Source: Acanthacorydalis orientalis (taxonomy: Eukaryota; Arthropoda; Insecta; Megaloptera; Corydalidae). From it: DNA of 64,000 bases. Position numbers and translations under genes: made by a program. The notes under the pieces were generated by a model that did no database searches, was not told the DNA's origin, and worked only from the letters and a program-made list of their open reading frames with translations. This document shows positions 48,818 to 61,205 of the stretch, one piece after another. Location of the stretch: NCBI GenBank assembly GCA_034766995.1, contig CM068316.1, positions 19,306,590 through 19,370,589 of the forward strand, given 5' to 3'. How positions within the stretch are numbered: the first letter of the stretch is position 1; every line of letters starts with the position of its first letter.

Positions 48818-49081
48818 CAGTGGGGCGCCCATGTGGGGAAACAAAGGAGCCGTGGTACCATCCAAAGAGAAAGGAAAAAATCAATATCCCCTATATATTC
48901 ACGGATTAAAATAAATACGACTGAAGTTATTTAAGACTTTTATAAAAAGAAAAGAAAACTGAATTTTATTCGTTAAATTAATTTTTATAATCACTTAATG
49001 AGTTTTATTGAATTCACATTAAGAATTTTTTTATCCATTTAACACGGCACCGTTCAATATTAAATCCTAAGTGCGCCACTG
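48818..49081. mobile_element. hAT-like MITE, family H1, copy 2
   Basis: It starts CAGTGGGGCGCCCATGTGGG and ends AAGTGCGCCACTG. TATATATG precedes it and TATGTTTG follows, 6 of 8 matching, which is consistent with a decayed hAT target duplication. It aligns with 2075-2336 throughout, for example AAAGAGAAAGGAAAAAA and CTGAATTTTATTCG. Its left side abuts a TA array. Confidence 0.78.
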
Positions 49082-49089
49082 TATGTTTG

Positions 49090-50179
49090 TATTTAAACTA
49101 AATTTCCTTTCATAAAAATTAATTTCTTGCCATATAAAATAATTTTTTTTATAAAAAATTTATTTGGTATGGCGAACAGCAAAAAAAATATTTTGTTATG
49201 TGCAGATGTTGACTTATTTCTACAAGAGAAAAGTATGCTTAAATTCATTTTTATTATATCAAATAAAATTAAATATCTAAACAATTCTTAAAGTTGCTAT
49301 TTTACGGCCATTAAATATTGATTTTATTATGAATTATTTGTAATATTATATTGGATGTTATCTCGCATAATATATACTTAAACAAAAGTCATAACATTGT
49401 TTCAAGATACTAAGAATATGGTATAATTTGGACTTGTATTTTAGAAATAATTGAGCAGTGAAATAATAAAATTATAAGTGATTTCCAAATTATCTCTAAG
49501 CCTTTAAATAGTTGAGTTTTATTTTAAATTAGTTTTATAGTTCGTAATATCGTGAATTCATAATTTATAAGTAAATTTATTTTATAGGCTTCGATTTTTT
49601 CAGATTCAAAAATGTATAATTTTGGCTTTTAAATAAACATTAAATAATATTTGAATTTTAGAAATTAATGCTTTCAATTACAATAACAAAATATGCACAC
49701 AAAAGTAAACATTATGAAATGGATACAAGTTGTAAATATTAAGAAACATATGTATAAGAAAGAAAAAAGAAATATTTGAGTTCTTAAAAGAATATATCAA
49801 ATTATTTATGAAAATAACAACGTATTTGTTTTATTACAATGTTTATGCTTGTAAAATTAGAATTTACTTCGAAGTACATATGGGAATTTTAGTAGGAGGC
49901 ATATTAATCAAAACAATTAAAGACTTTGATAGTGTGAAGCATTAATTGATCTTTATAGTTGAAGAAAGACCAAAAATAGTAAGAGATAAATGAAATTGTG
50001 TAGTTGATTACATGTAGGATGAATAAATTATTCAAGAAACATGTTTTTGTAATAACAAACAATTACTTCAAAATTATTCTTTTACACAAATCATTTTATT
50101 CTTTAATTGTGAAACATTTTGAAATAAGGGAAATAATTAAAAAGATAATGTAAAAAAAATTTTTTTTTTGCATTTGCAC

Positions 50180-50180
<1 letters not shown>
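49090..50180. other. No feature seen
   Basis: A+T-rich DNA, stops in all frames, no terminal repeats recognised. Confidence 0.5.
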
Positions 50181-50181
<1 letters not shown>

Positions 50182-50241
<60 letters not shown>

Positions 50242-50250
50242 ATATGTATA
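50182..50250. repeat. (TA)n array, left flank of fold-back copy 3
   Basis: About 48 bp pure, then GTATATATGTATATATGTATACA. Confidence 0.95.
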
Positions 50251-50251
50251 C

Positions 50252-50453
50252 ACAGCGTGATTCAATTGAAGCTTCCACATGAAAGTATAGAAAAATCACA
50301 AAAATTAAAATATTATTTTTTATTTTATAGGTATTTCAATTGTATTATATTTTAGTATTATATTGAACTAAAATACTAAATAAAAATATCATTTTTTTAA
50401 TTTTTGATATTTTTTTAATACATTCATGTGGATGCCTAAATTTAATCTTCCTG
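50252..50453. mobile_element. Fold-back MITE family FB, copy 3
   Basis: About 200 bp. The left end GATTCAATTGAAGCTTCCAC and the right end complement GATTAAATTTAGGCATCCAC mirror each other. AGTATAGAAAAATCACAAAA is mirrored less well on the right. The central ATTTTAGTATTATATTGAAC and GAACTAAAATACTAAATAAA form the inner stem. It is flanked by TA and CA repeats. Confidence 0.85.
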
Positions 50454-50478
50454 TACACACACATACACACAACACACA

Positions 50479-50519
<41 letters not shown>
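50446..50519. repeat. (CA)n followed by (TA)n
   Basis: ACACACACATACACACAACAC leads into about 32 bp of TA, right flank of fold-back copy 3. Confidence 0.94.
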
Positions 50520-50523
<4 letters not shown>

Positions 50524-51366
50524 TATCCATAGAAAATTTTTTTTGAAAAAACATGATAAATAATGTTTCTAGGAGTAATGTGTATAATGTTTGTAGGAAT
50601 ATTCAAAATATTTACTGAAAATATTGATTCATAAAATGATTATAATGATTTGATAAAATTGTTTGTTTCAGAATACTGTTTTTTATGGTAAGAATAGTTC
50701 TGGCACTCTGACTGAACTAAATTTTACAAATTAATCCATCTCCGCACATGACAATGTTTTTTTTTATTATTAAAATTTTTAATAATTGATTTTGTTTGCT
50801 CTGATTTACATTTATACCTATTTCAAAGGTAACACAATCGTGTTCGTAACGTTAAATACAATTTAATAGTTTAGATTTTTTATTTGTCGGGTGTGATACA
50901 TTTATGAAGATCAGAGATCTTAAGTCTCAATTATATCCAGTTGTTTCATAAGTTATGTAACAAGTTCAATACATTTTTCTTATCAAAATATAAAAAAAAA
51001 TATTAAATTCTTTGAGCAAATACAAAATCAACTAAATCATAATGAATAATTAACAATATTTTAAGTAATAAAATGCAATTATTTGTAAAAACTTGCCAAT
51101 AAAATATATTTTAATAAAACAAAATAATATTAAGATATTATTTTAAACAATATGAAATTATTTTCAGAAAATACGTGAAAAAGGAATATCAGTTCAAATC
51201 ATAGAAAAAAATATGAAATCTTTTGATAACAAAGACAGGTTAAAATTATTAAGTTAGTAAATTTTATATTGTTCATAAACAGAAAAAAATATTTTAAGTA
51301 CGTATAAATAAGTTTTCATATTTTGATGCATTCTTTATAAATGTTTACAAATTCAATCACAACTTT

Positions 51367-51373
<7 letters not shown>

Positions 51374-51448
<75 letters not shown>

Positions 51449-51450
51449 TA
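51374..51450. repeat. (TA)n microsatellite
   Basis: About 70 bp pure TA. Confidence 0.97.
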
Positions 51451-51519
51451 TTTATATAAAAATAATGATTCAATTATTATTTGTATTATTTTTTAATATA
51501 TGCATAACCTTGCTGGGTT

Positions 51520-51720
51520 TTTAAACCTGACGTATTTATATAAAAATATAACAAGGAACGGCCTTGTGATTAAAAATAAAATCGCAATCGACTTTGGAGC
51601 AACTGTATGAACGCACTGAGACGTCACGGCTGTAAAACAGGCCAATGTGAAGACAACGACTCGTCTGTACAGCGGTTGTGTGATTTTAGTTTCCTGAAAT
51701 AAACACCTACTTAAAATTTT
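51520..51720. other. Higher-GC island
   Basis: Words such as CACTGAGACGTCACGGCTG and ACAACGACTCGTCTG include a CRE-like TGACGTCA-related GACGTCAC. A CTGAAATAAACACC follows, which could hold a polyadenylation signal (AATAAA at about 51699). No frame supports an exon. Confidence 0.2.
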
Positions 51721-51982
51721 CCAAAGTGATTTTTTTTAAACCTTTCACTTTTTTATAATATTACCTGTTTAAGATATGTCAGCAATAAAATCATTTTTTG
51801 AGATATTAAATGAGAGAAGAGAAAGATATTGAAAATAAATTTATTATTGGTTAATGTTTCCATTCTGTTATAATAATTAATGAAAACTTAATTCAAGTAG
51901 CCTTAATTTGGCATATTACAAAAATATATTGTTTCATATGTACGAGAATTAAAAGAAAGAATATATAGTATACTTCTTCAGA

Positions 51983-51988
<6 letters not shown>

Positions 51989-52030
<42 letters not shown>

Positions 52031-52057
52031 TACATATATGTATATATATATATATAC
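51989..52057. repeat. (TA)n array with ACATATA interruptions
   Basis: About 68 bp in three blocks. Confidence 0.94.
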
Positions 52058-52733
52058 AGTTTTGAATAATTTAAAAAATTAAATTTATATTAAGTATAAT
52101 GTTATAATAAATGTATTGAGTATATTTTAAAATTAGTATAATTTTACAAAGGTTGTATACACAAAGGTGGTTTACAAATGTTGAGACAGCAACTTATTGG
52201 AACTTCTCTTATTATTCCCGTATTATTAATCATATGCGCATTTTTTTAGGATTACTTTACATTAAAAAGAACATTAAAACGAGCATTAATTGCTTAATGT
52301 TATTAGACGAAGGAGTTAATATACTGGTGATGAAACCATCGAGTTAAACATTGTTTATTAAACAATTTTCACTAAAAAATATTATTAATTATATACATGT
52401 AATGACCGGAAGTCAAAAAATGAACAAAATATTTTTTTTCAGATTAATTATATTAAAACAAATAATTAAAAATTTCAAATAACTGTTCAAAGATATCTTG
52501 TAAGTGTATGTCACACTATATGCGTGGAATATTATAAATTTAGATATTAATAAAGTGCAATAAATATGTTTGTTAGATATGCAAATAATCAAATGACAGT
52601 TTTGTCTTGAAGGATCTAGGAAAAGTAAAATAATATATTTTAAGAAATGACAAATTATTTGAATCTTTTTTATATTTTCATTTTCATTAAATAAATATGT
52701 TTGTTTTAAATCGTTGGGCTACGTTATGTGTGT

Positions 52734-52737
<4 letters not shown>

Positions 52738-52768
<31 letters not shown>
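52738..52768. repeat. (TA)n after (TG)n
   Basis: GTGTGTGTGA leads into about 30 bp TA. Confidence 0.93.
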
Positions 52769-52771
<3 letters not shown>

Positions 52772-53076
52772 ATAAATAAATTTGAGGATGAAACTAATTT
52801 TATTTTAACTTTATTGTTTTTATATACTAAATTAAATTGTAGAATATACAGTTAAGTGTACGTTTCATTGTCCAAAGGTAATCAGTTGAACGATTAAATA
52901 TTTTATTTCAGTGCATTGACCACTTGCTTTTCATTGAAACAATTCAATTGTATGTATAAAAATCGAATAATGTATGCAAATTGACTTAAAACAATTCACT
53001 TAGTGTCTTATTCATATGACATTTTATGTGGATTAATTTTTTCCGAATATCTTTTACTATTTTTTATTGTTGTTTT

Positions 53077-53080
<4 letters not shown>

Positions 53081-53142
<62 letters not shown>
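53081..53142. repeat. (TA)n, left flank of fold-back copy 4
   Basis: About 60 bp pure TA. Confidence 0.97.
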
Positions 53143-53148
<6 letters not shown>

Positions 53149-53350
53149 GATTTAATTTAGGCTTCCATATGAAAGTATTAAAAAAATCGTAAAAATTAAA
53201 AAAAAATATGTTATTTTTTATTTAGTATTTTAATTCAATTCAATACTAAAATACAATTGAACTAACATATTAAATTAAAAATAACATATTTTTTTTAATT
53301 TTTACGATTTTTTTAATATTTTAATGTGGAATCCTAAATTTAATCAGTCT

Positions 53351-53352
<2 letters not shown>
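53143..53352. mobile_element. Fold-back MITE family FB, copy 4 (best preserved)
   Basis: The two halves pair over almost their full length of about 95 bases per arm. GATTTAATTTAGGCTTCCAT at the left mirrors the complement GATTAAATTTAGGATTCCAC at the right. AAAAAAATCGTAAAAATTAA occurs identically in both arms. ATATGTTATTTTTTATTTAG continues into the centre, with AATTCAATTCAATACTAAAA around the tip. A transcript across it would form a long hairpin RNA. No frame, and TA arrays on both sides. Confidence 0.9.
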
Positions 53353-53401
<49 letters not shown>

Positions 53402-53412
53402 CATACATATAT
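53353..53412. repeat. (TA)n, right flank of fold-back copy 4
   Basis: About 43 bp TA ending in CATACATACATATATAG. Confidence 0.95.
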
Positions 53413-53925
53413 AGCATGAAATATCTCATATTTTGGCAATATTGTAAACTAATTAATTAAACAATACTTCTTCAATAATATTATTTAAATTCAATTCTTT
53501 TTATTTATTAAACACATATTTTAAATTCTATTTTGATGATAGCAATATTTATTATATTTTATTAAATATTTCAGGTCTATTGTGTTTTGAAAATAATAAA
53601 TTAGAATCTCTTATGATAATGAATCAGAATTTGTTATGATAAAAGACTAATATTGTTTTATAAAAAAAAATTGAATGTATATAATAAATTTATTAAATAA
53701 ATTTGATTTATAGTTTAAACTTAAAGAAATAAATCGTTCTTGTGCTTTTTTTATAATTTTTTTATCATTTATATTAAAGAATACTTCATTTAAATACTTC
53801 TTTTATAATATTTTACGAGATTAGATTTTCAACAATGTGTAACTTACATAAAAACTAATTCCATTTTTCAGTTATATGGCTGGTATGATATTTTTTTAAA
53901 TTATATTTATTTTCTTAACTATTCC

Positions 53926-53928
<3 letters not shown>

Positions 53929-54024
<96 letters not shown>

Positions 54025-54030
54025 AATATA

Positions 54031-54075
<45 letters not shown>
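53929..54075. repeat. (TA)n array with GTATA and CATAAATATAC breaks
   Basis: About 145 bp, second-longest array. Tyr-Ile frames on both strands are artefacts. Confidence 0.96.
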
Positions 54076-54078
<3 letters not shown>

Positions 54079-54639
54079 CACCTAAATATGTATTTAATGA
54101 AAATAAATATTATTTCTATATTATGTACAGTTATAATTTAAAAAAAAATCAATTTAAATTTATCATGTAACTGTTATTTTTTACAATTAAAATTTGGCGT
54201 CAAAGTAGAATTATGGACATATATTTTCATATGTCTTATGTTTCAAGAATATTTTAAAATTTTTTTTTGAATATTATTGAGAAATTTGTTTGATTTTTAC
54301 ATATTACATTAATTTTATTTGCGATTTTATAGTTCGTCTTTACTAATAAGAAATGCATAATTTAAAAGTGATAATAAATATTTTCTACATTTTTAAGCTG
54401 ATTAGAAGAGAAATATATATGTGTGTATGTATATGTGTGTATCTGTGTTTATGAAAAATTTCCAAATGTAAAAAATTCAGTTGTTTAATAAATTTTTTTT
54501 CAATATTGTGTCTCTATTTGGTGTCAACAAACTTGACAAATATTTGTCGGATATGTTTGTACATATTTACTATCCATTTTTTTATGCTTCTGTTGAAGAA
54601 TGAAAATCTAAATATGATTTCATTTATTCGTTAACGAAC

Positions 54640-55196
54640 GTCGAGTCATTTAAGTGTAAGTAATATTTTCACGCAGTAGTATTTCATGTTTTCACACATG
54701 ACGTTACAATGTGTAACAATGGCTGACCATGCATAAACTATTCATATGCAAAAAAATCCGACCGAACTGCATTAACACTAATACCAGGTTACATAAGAAC
54801 TATTTTGGATACGTTGATTGCACCCTACGGGCGAGGGTTGAAAAAACGAATGTGTCAATAATATTTCAGGGGTGGTTCTCTTCGAACACCCTTCGATTAT
54901 TAGAAGAGTGGAAAAAATTCGCATTATTGAAACGTTCTTCAGCGTGTTGAGGATAAGGGCCGATTTCGTATATGATTGAGATGGTTTCATAAAAAAAATC
55001 GAGGGTGTCACCAACATGTCGTACATCCCCTACTGATACTTTTTAAAGTGCAGTGTGTACGTCGTGGGTGGGGTGAATTGACATGAAAAAATATATGAAC
55101 TGGCACGTTTATTGAGGGATGATGATAGTGTGATGTGGGGTGAAACGAATTTTTACTCTGTCCCGATTTTAAAAGAAGACCGATTTTACTTTTATG

Positions 55197-55200
<4 letters not shown>
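54640..55200 (+). pseudogene. Richer-composition island with possible transposase-like residue
   Basis: A 45-codon stretch (54842-54976) on the plus strand is free of stops. It contains HPSIIRRVEKIRIIETFFSV, then LRIRADFVYD and a TGA. After the stop the same frame continues with DGFIKKIEGVTNMSYIPY. From memory, RVEKIRIIETFF resembles the helix-turn-helix entry (DUF4817-type) at the N-terminus of some insect transposon proteins, but the match is short and may be coincidence. Other frames in the island (54729-54950 plus, 54778-55026 minus) have nothing recognisable. Confidence 0.25.

Positions 55201-55201
<1 letters not shown>

Positions 55202-55261
<60 letters not shown>
55202..55261. repeat. 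(TA)n microsatellite
   Basis: About 58 bp pure TA. A second 18-bp run lies at 55304. Confidence 0.96.
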
Positions 55262-55266
<5 letters not shown>

Positions 55267-55329
55267 AAGACTCAGAAAGAAGCAAAATAGTAAATAGCTA
55301 GTAAATATATATATATATATATCAAAAAA

Positions 55330-55830
55330 TATGTAAAAAAATATATGAAAAGGGGCACTGTCTTTCAAATTGAAAAAAATAAATACCTTTTTTTAGTAGA
55401 TTATAGTCAAAGACTGAAATTGTTGATTGCACAATCAATATTTAAATTTTTACATTTAATTGCTGTCAATATTACAAATGTTTAATTATTTTAAGAAAAA
55501 GAAATACAGGTTAAAAAGTATTTTTAGATACAATTTATTTTTTAATATTTATTGTAGTATAACGGAGAGCTAACATTTAACTTTTTAATATTCATTTGTG
55601 ATATGTTGAACGAAAATTTATAAATAAAATGAATATTCAACATTATTAGTTAGATTCTATTCACTTATTTTACTCTAATTTACATTTTTTATTTTAAAAA
55701 AATTGATAGCATTATGAAAATATATTATTTAATTTGAGGTTTTTTACATGAAATAATCGAAATATTAACTAATTTATTACTTTTTTAATCCTATGATTTT
55801 TTTATCAATTGTTATGTAGTTAACAAGTTT
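55330..55830. other. No feature seen
   Basis: A+T-rich DNA between two TA arrays. No coding or element signature recognised. Confidence 0.5.
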
Positions 55831-55832
55831 TT

Positions 55833-55835
<3 letters not shown>

Positions 55836-55876
<41 letters not shown>
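55836..55876. repeat. (TA)n microsatellite
   Basis: About 40 bp pure TA. Confidence 0.95.
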
Positions 55877-55879
<3 letters not shown>

Positions 55880-58370
55880 AAAATATTTCACTTGGAATAT
55901 TAGAAACATGATTAATTTTTATGAATACTATTTTCAGTAATATACGTCAGATTGTTAAAATAGTTTCTTAGAATAAACGTTATCAAAATAAGAAAAATAA
56001 ATAATGTATTTAAGAGACTAAAACATGAACATACTTATAGATAGATCAGTGTTAAATAACATTTTTCTATTATTATATTTTTACAGTGTAAAGTAATCAA
56101 CTTGGTAGAAAATATCTTCACAATAATTGACTTAAGAAGAACATGATTACAGAAGTGCATGACTATGCTCTCTTTAAATATCAGCTCTGGCATTAGTTGT
56201 CGAGTTGTTCTTTTGTAAGATGAAGTTGCGTATTTATTTTTACATTTTTGTAAAAATACAATGCATATAAGTGTTAATTTACAGTGATTGAAAAGGTGTG
56301 ATGAAATTCATAATGAAAGTTAATTATAAAACTCCTTCATTTAGACTCCTGGTGATTTCATATATATTCTTTATTTTCCAAGTATTGAAAATTACAAAAA
56401 GTTGTGAGAAAAAAATTAACAAAAACCTTTAGTAATGTTGTTATTAGTCGATACAATTTCAAAATATAAATATTCTTATCACTTTTTATCCCTAATTTTT
56501 TTTATATTCTTGGTCAAGTTGTGCTTTTATTTTTTATTTTCGTGTATTTTTTTTAAATTTGATTCGATTGATTTACAAATTTCAGATAATTTTATTAATT
56601 ACATACTTAAGTAAAATTTAGTATTCCTTCTAAAACTAAATTTTATGTTTAAATCGATTGCTCGGGCTTCTTGGAAGAGTAATATAAATCTAACAGAAAT
56701 TGGTACACAACCATACAAGTAATATTAAGAATGGTGTTAAAGAGGAAATTTTGGAAATGCACTTATATTTTATCTTCTCTGTTGCCTTCATGGAAACAAA
56801 GTAGGTATTTAGTATTTAAAACTTATTTGCTTATTTTTTAATTGTATTAATATTTATATTAAGATAAGAATAAACATTAAATTGTATATTTTGCCACTGA
56901 AAAAAAAATTAAGCGAGTAATTACAATCACTACAAGCTGTCACATATAAATTTATAATATTTTTAGTAAAAGGCATTTAACTCCGACCACTGAAACTATT
57001 ATGTTGATTCAAAATATTTTTCTCTATTTATATTTAAATATAACGTTATAAGTAAAAGTGAATGTTCTTAAATATATAAACATGTATTATTATACAAAAT
57101 TTGTTGACGTAAACGTTTTCATTTATTTTTTATACACATTATTAGATATTACTTTTTTGTGTATATAAAGAGACTTGTTGATTATATTGTTATATTATAT
57201 TTGAATAGTGCTTTAAATTTTGATATATTTTTATTAAAGTAAACTTTAGTTTTGACGTAAGAATGATTCATGGCCATTTACAAAATATAATTCAATTTGT
57301 TGTAACAAAAGTATTGAAAAATGCTTTTATCGTTTTATTGCTGCTGTCCAAAGAGTCAACTCTTGTTAAATATTTATAATACATTCTCCGTAAAAAAACA
57401 TGTGTTGTGAATACAATTGTATGAAATGTTAATTTAATTCTATTTTTTCGTATGACGTAAATCTTATGACTAATTACTGATTTTATCAATAATGTTTAAA
57501 TAGCTTTTATACAACGTAATCAATAATATATTTTAATAACATTATTATAAATATTTTTTTTAATAATTAAATACATTATAAAAATGTACAAAATAATTTC
57601 AATTTGACGTCAAAGAATTTATGAAATGAAACTACGTTACTACTTATAACTTTTATAAAAAACATATTTTCCCTTTGTTGTTTAAGTATATTGAATCACT
57701 GGGAGAATAATTATATTTATATTTATCTAGGTTCTATTTATTAAAATTATAACCTATCATTACGTAATTCATGTAAATAATAGGAAAAAACATAGAATTT
57801 TAAGAAAATGGCAACAACTAGTTAAGAAAAATCTAAATAAACTGAGTTATTCATTTAAGTAGCCCTAGTATATTTAAATACGTCATTAGTTTTATTATTT
57901 TATCTTTCATTATATTTTATTTGACATTTAGAATTCAAACTTATTATTATTATTTTTCCTCCATATTTTTATAACTAAAAAACAAGATACTAGGTACAAT
58001 TTAACTATTTGTTCACACCTTTTTTATATTACACTATAGATAAGATTATAATTTAGCAACAGTGCAAAACAATTATTAAAGATAAATGAATGAGGATATA
58101 TGTTGTAAAATGGAATTTGTACACATGGTGTTTTAGTAGAGAGCAGATATTTTTATCAATCGGTTAAAATAATTTTTGGCGTTATTCTTGCAAAAAATGA
58201 CGAATAAGATTCTTTAAGTTTAACATTGAATTTATAAATGTAAATTTTATTGGACATTTTCCATATTTCTTATATTTTAATTTTTGTATTTTATACAAAA
58301 TGTATTATATTAACATGCGTCTTCATTTTTATAATTTAATTACATATGTTAGTTAGTTTAGTATAATATA
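55880..58370. other. No feature seen
   Basis: About 2.5 kb of A+T-rich DNA, the longest interval without a TA array or recognised element. Nothing coding was recognised. Confidence 0.5.
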
Positions 58371-59006
58371 TAGTTAGTTTAGTTCTAGGGTGCTTCGATA
58401 AATAAAGTCATTAGCGCCCGCTTGATTATATATATTTTGATTATTTATATGTGAATTTTGAAAACGAGTTGTGTATAAAATCGTGTGATATATCACCTAA
58501 TGATTAAAAGAGGCTTTAAGGATATATATATATATATATATATCATTTTATTAAGATAGTAATTCTCTAACTATACAATACCGCAGCTTCTAAAAAAACA
58601 ACGAATATTGGTGTTTTTTAATTTTATTTCATTTATAAAAGTAGTAAGATTCAAATTGTCTAATAAATAAATATTTTAAGAATACTTCAATTACTACCAT
58701 TTCATTAGACAGAGAAAATTTAAATTACGAGTTATATTGTTTAATTTATATTAATATAAAGGATGAATTTATTTATTGTTGCATAAATCCAGAAGATTAT
58801 AATTCATATAACTAAAATAGCCATTCTTATTTTTCGTTTCATTAACTTTTGATCATTATTGGGTTTCTATAAAATAAAACTCAAAAAATCATAATTTGTA
58901 CAAATTAGATTGTTAAAAACTGTATCAATATATGTTGATAGAATTCTTATTTAATTTTTTGAACTCATTTTTTAGTGAAATTAGTATTAATAATATCTGA
59001 GATTAA

Positions 59007-59441
59007 TACGGTTGGTAGAAAAATAATTGCGGTTTATGACCTTTAAATTCATATATATTTTTCTCTTTTTTGATTTTCTTAGCTGTTTTAAGTGGTTCAG
59101 AACTGTTGGATGACTGACGCTCAACTTTTATGCAAGTTCTCGATTGTTGTGCTTAGTTCTGATTCAACTAGCGCCTCTAGTTGGTCGTTATGAACTGAAG
59201 AAGTACAACAGTGACCTTCTTCATCTTCAAGACTGTTACCTCAGCACGAAATTTAATTCAACAGCTCAGTTTGAAGCAAAGTTGATAATAAAAACAAATT
59301 CGATGTTACCAAAATACAGATCGAAAAATGTACTTTAAATTATGTTGTTAATATAAACATGATAAAATGGCACTGTAATTGAAAGAAATTAAGGTTAGAA
59401 TTCAGAACATAATAACCGCAATTATTTTCCTACACACCTAA
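59007..59441 (-). mobile_element. Mariner deletion derivative (copy H)
   Basis: The ends are TACGGTTGGTAGAAAAATAA and ATTATTTTCCTACACACCTA. The minus strand shows the region near the shared junction and the HTH part. About 140 bp between the EDEEG segment and the leader are missing, so the transposase start codon is gone. The plus frame at 59144-59338 is a shadow. Confidence 0.9.
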
Positions 59442-59962
59442 TAATTTTTAATTTTTTCTACAGTCAAAAATGATTTAATACATTTTTTTATTTTGAATAT
59501 TTTATAGTATTTTCACCCCTCCATTCACCTATAAAATAGTGATAATTACCATTTTGAGAAACAAAATATTATCCAACTATACACATGAAAAAATTGACAA
59601 CAGTAAATATAAATTGATAACTATAAATAATTCAATGGTTACTGATACATTAAGTTTATTAAAAAGATAAAAAGGTATGTGGAAACGTACCGCTTGATTT
59701 AACAAAAATGCAATAAATGCAACGGGTTCTTTTTGTTTGAAGTAGATCATGATATCGTATAAAATGTAAGAAAAATATATTTTATATTAAAAAGAAGACG
59801 ATGATGTTTAACAGCATTTCACAATAAAATATTAAGATATATTACAAAATTATCTTTTCATCTAAGAAAGTGGTGCAAATTCGTAAGAGTAAGATTGTTT
59901 TTAATAGTTTTAAAAATGTGCATAAGTTATTTAGTTCAAAAAACTTGTATTTTCTTTGATAG

Positions 59963-60340
59963 ATTTTATAAAAAAATATTTGGTATTAAAGAATAAAAAT
60001 AGGTCAACAGTTGTTCATAAGAAAATAATATCATATATATATATATATATATATATAAATCAAAAATTGAGCGTATAAAATAGAAAATCATAAAAATGTA
60101 TTCAATTCATTAAAAAATTGTAGTAATTGTTTAATATTTGAAAAAAAAATATTAAAGTAATAATTTTCATTAGAAGTTCATGTTGTATACAATAAATTAT
60201 ATAATAATTGAAAGTGTTGTAGAAAATATTTTGAATAATAAAATAATGTGATATAAAAATTTCATTACTGTATAGTTTTATAAAAAAAGTTGGTATTAAA
60301 GAATAAAAATAAGCTTACACTTGTTCATAACAAAATAAGA

Positions 60341-60399
<59 letters not shown>

Positions 60400-60656
60400 T
60401 AGATACATACATATATATATATATACATATATAAACCAAAAATTGAGCGTATAAGATAAAAAATCATATAAAATTGTATTGAATTCATTAAAAAATTATA
60501 GTAGTTGTTTAATATTTGAAAAAAAATATTAAAGTAATAATTGTTCATTAGGAGTTCATGTATACAATAAATTATATAATAGTTGAAAGTGTTAGTTATG
60601 GAAAATATTTTGGATAATAAAGAAATATGATATGGAAATTTCGTAACTCCCGTAAT
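59963..60656 (+). repeat. Tandem duplication, ~311-bp period, each unit with a TA array
   Basis: Unit 1 (59963-60274) and unit 2 (60275-60656) share TTGGTATTAAAGAATAAAAA, a CTTGTTCATAA-like block, then a TA array. CAAAAATTGAGCGTATAA, CATTAAAAAATT, TTGTTTAATATTTGAAAAAA and ATACAATAAATTATATAATA follow in the same order. The TA array is about 25 bp in unit 1 and about 90 bp in unit 2, which accounts for most of the length difference. Confidence 0.92.
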
Positions 60657-60683
60657 AAACCTCAAGTTAGTTAATTATTGGGG

Positions 60684-61205
60684 TTTTAGAGCGCTTCGAC
60701 AGCGTAAGCCTCAACCTTACATTGTGCCATATAAGATGACCTTATACGAACCGTGTAAGGAACATATAAATTCACTTTATACCCCTATATGGTTTGTAAC
60801 CATATATGGTTTGTATAAGTTGCCCTTATACGAATCTATAAATAAATGGTTTTGTGCCTTCAGTATGTTTTTTATTATTTTTGCAACAATTTAATAGAAA
60901 ATAGACGTTTTGCGAATTAAACTGAGCAATGTATTTTTTTATATTCGGCTTTGGAAAATGTCATGTAAGGTTTAATAAGTTCTTTATACGGTTCACTGTA
61001 ATCTGTATAGGTTCATTTCATTCATATGTAGTTGTTAAGCCTATAAAATGAGTCCTTTACCGTAATAACAATCATTTAAAGTTACTTTATATGCCTTATA
61101 AGATTAATATAGAATATATTTAAGGATTCTAATCCTTATATAGATTGTATAAGGAATATCTAAAACCTTATGAAGAAGTTATAAGGTTGAAGAGTACTAG
61201 AGTGA
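60684..61205. repeat. Region dense in TATAAGG/CCTTATA inverted motifs
   Basis: CCTTATACGAACCGTGTAAGG (a 21-base near-palindrome), TATATGGTTTGTAACCATAT and CCCTTATACGAATC lie near 60740-60840. TTTATACGGTTCACTG and TGTATAGGTTC lie near 60980-61015. TATAAGATT, CCTTATATAG, TATAAGGAAT and TTATAAGG lie near 61095-61190. The motif spacing is irregular. It resembles a decayed self-complementary element, but I cannot define its ends. Confidence 0.4.

Noticed and set aside
52153..52347. 64-codon plus-strand frame as a gene
   Set aside because: No motif, no context and no composition difference from surrounding DNA.
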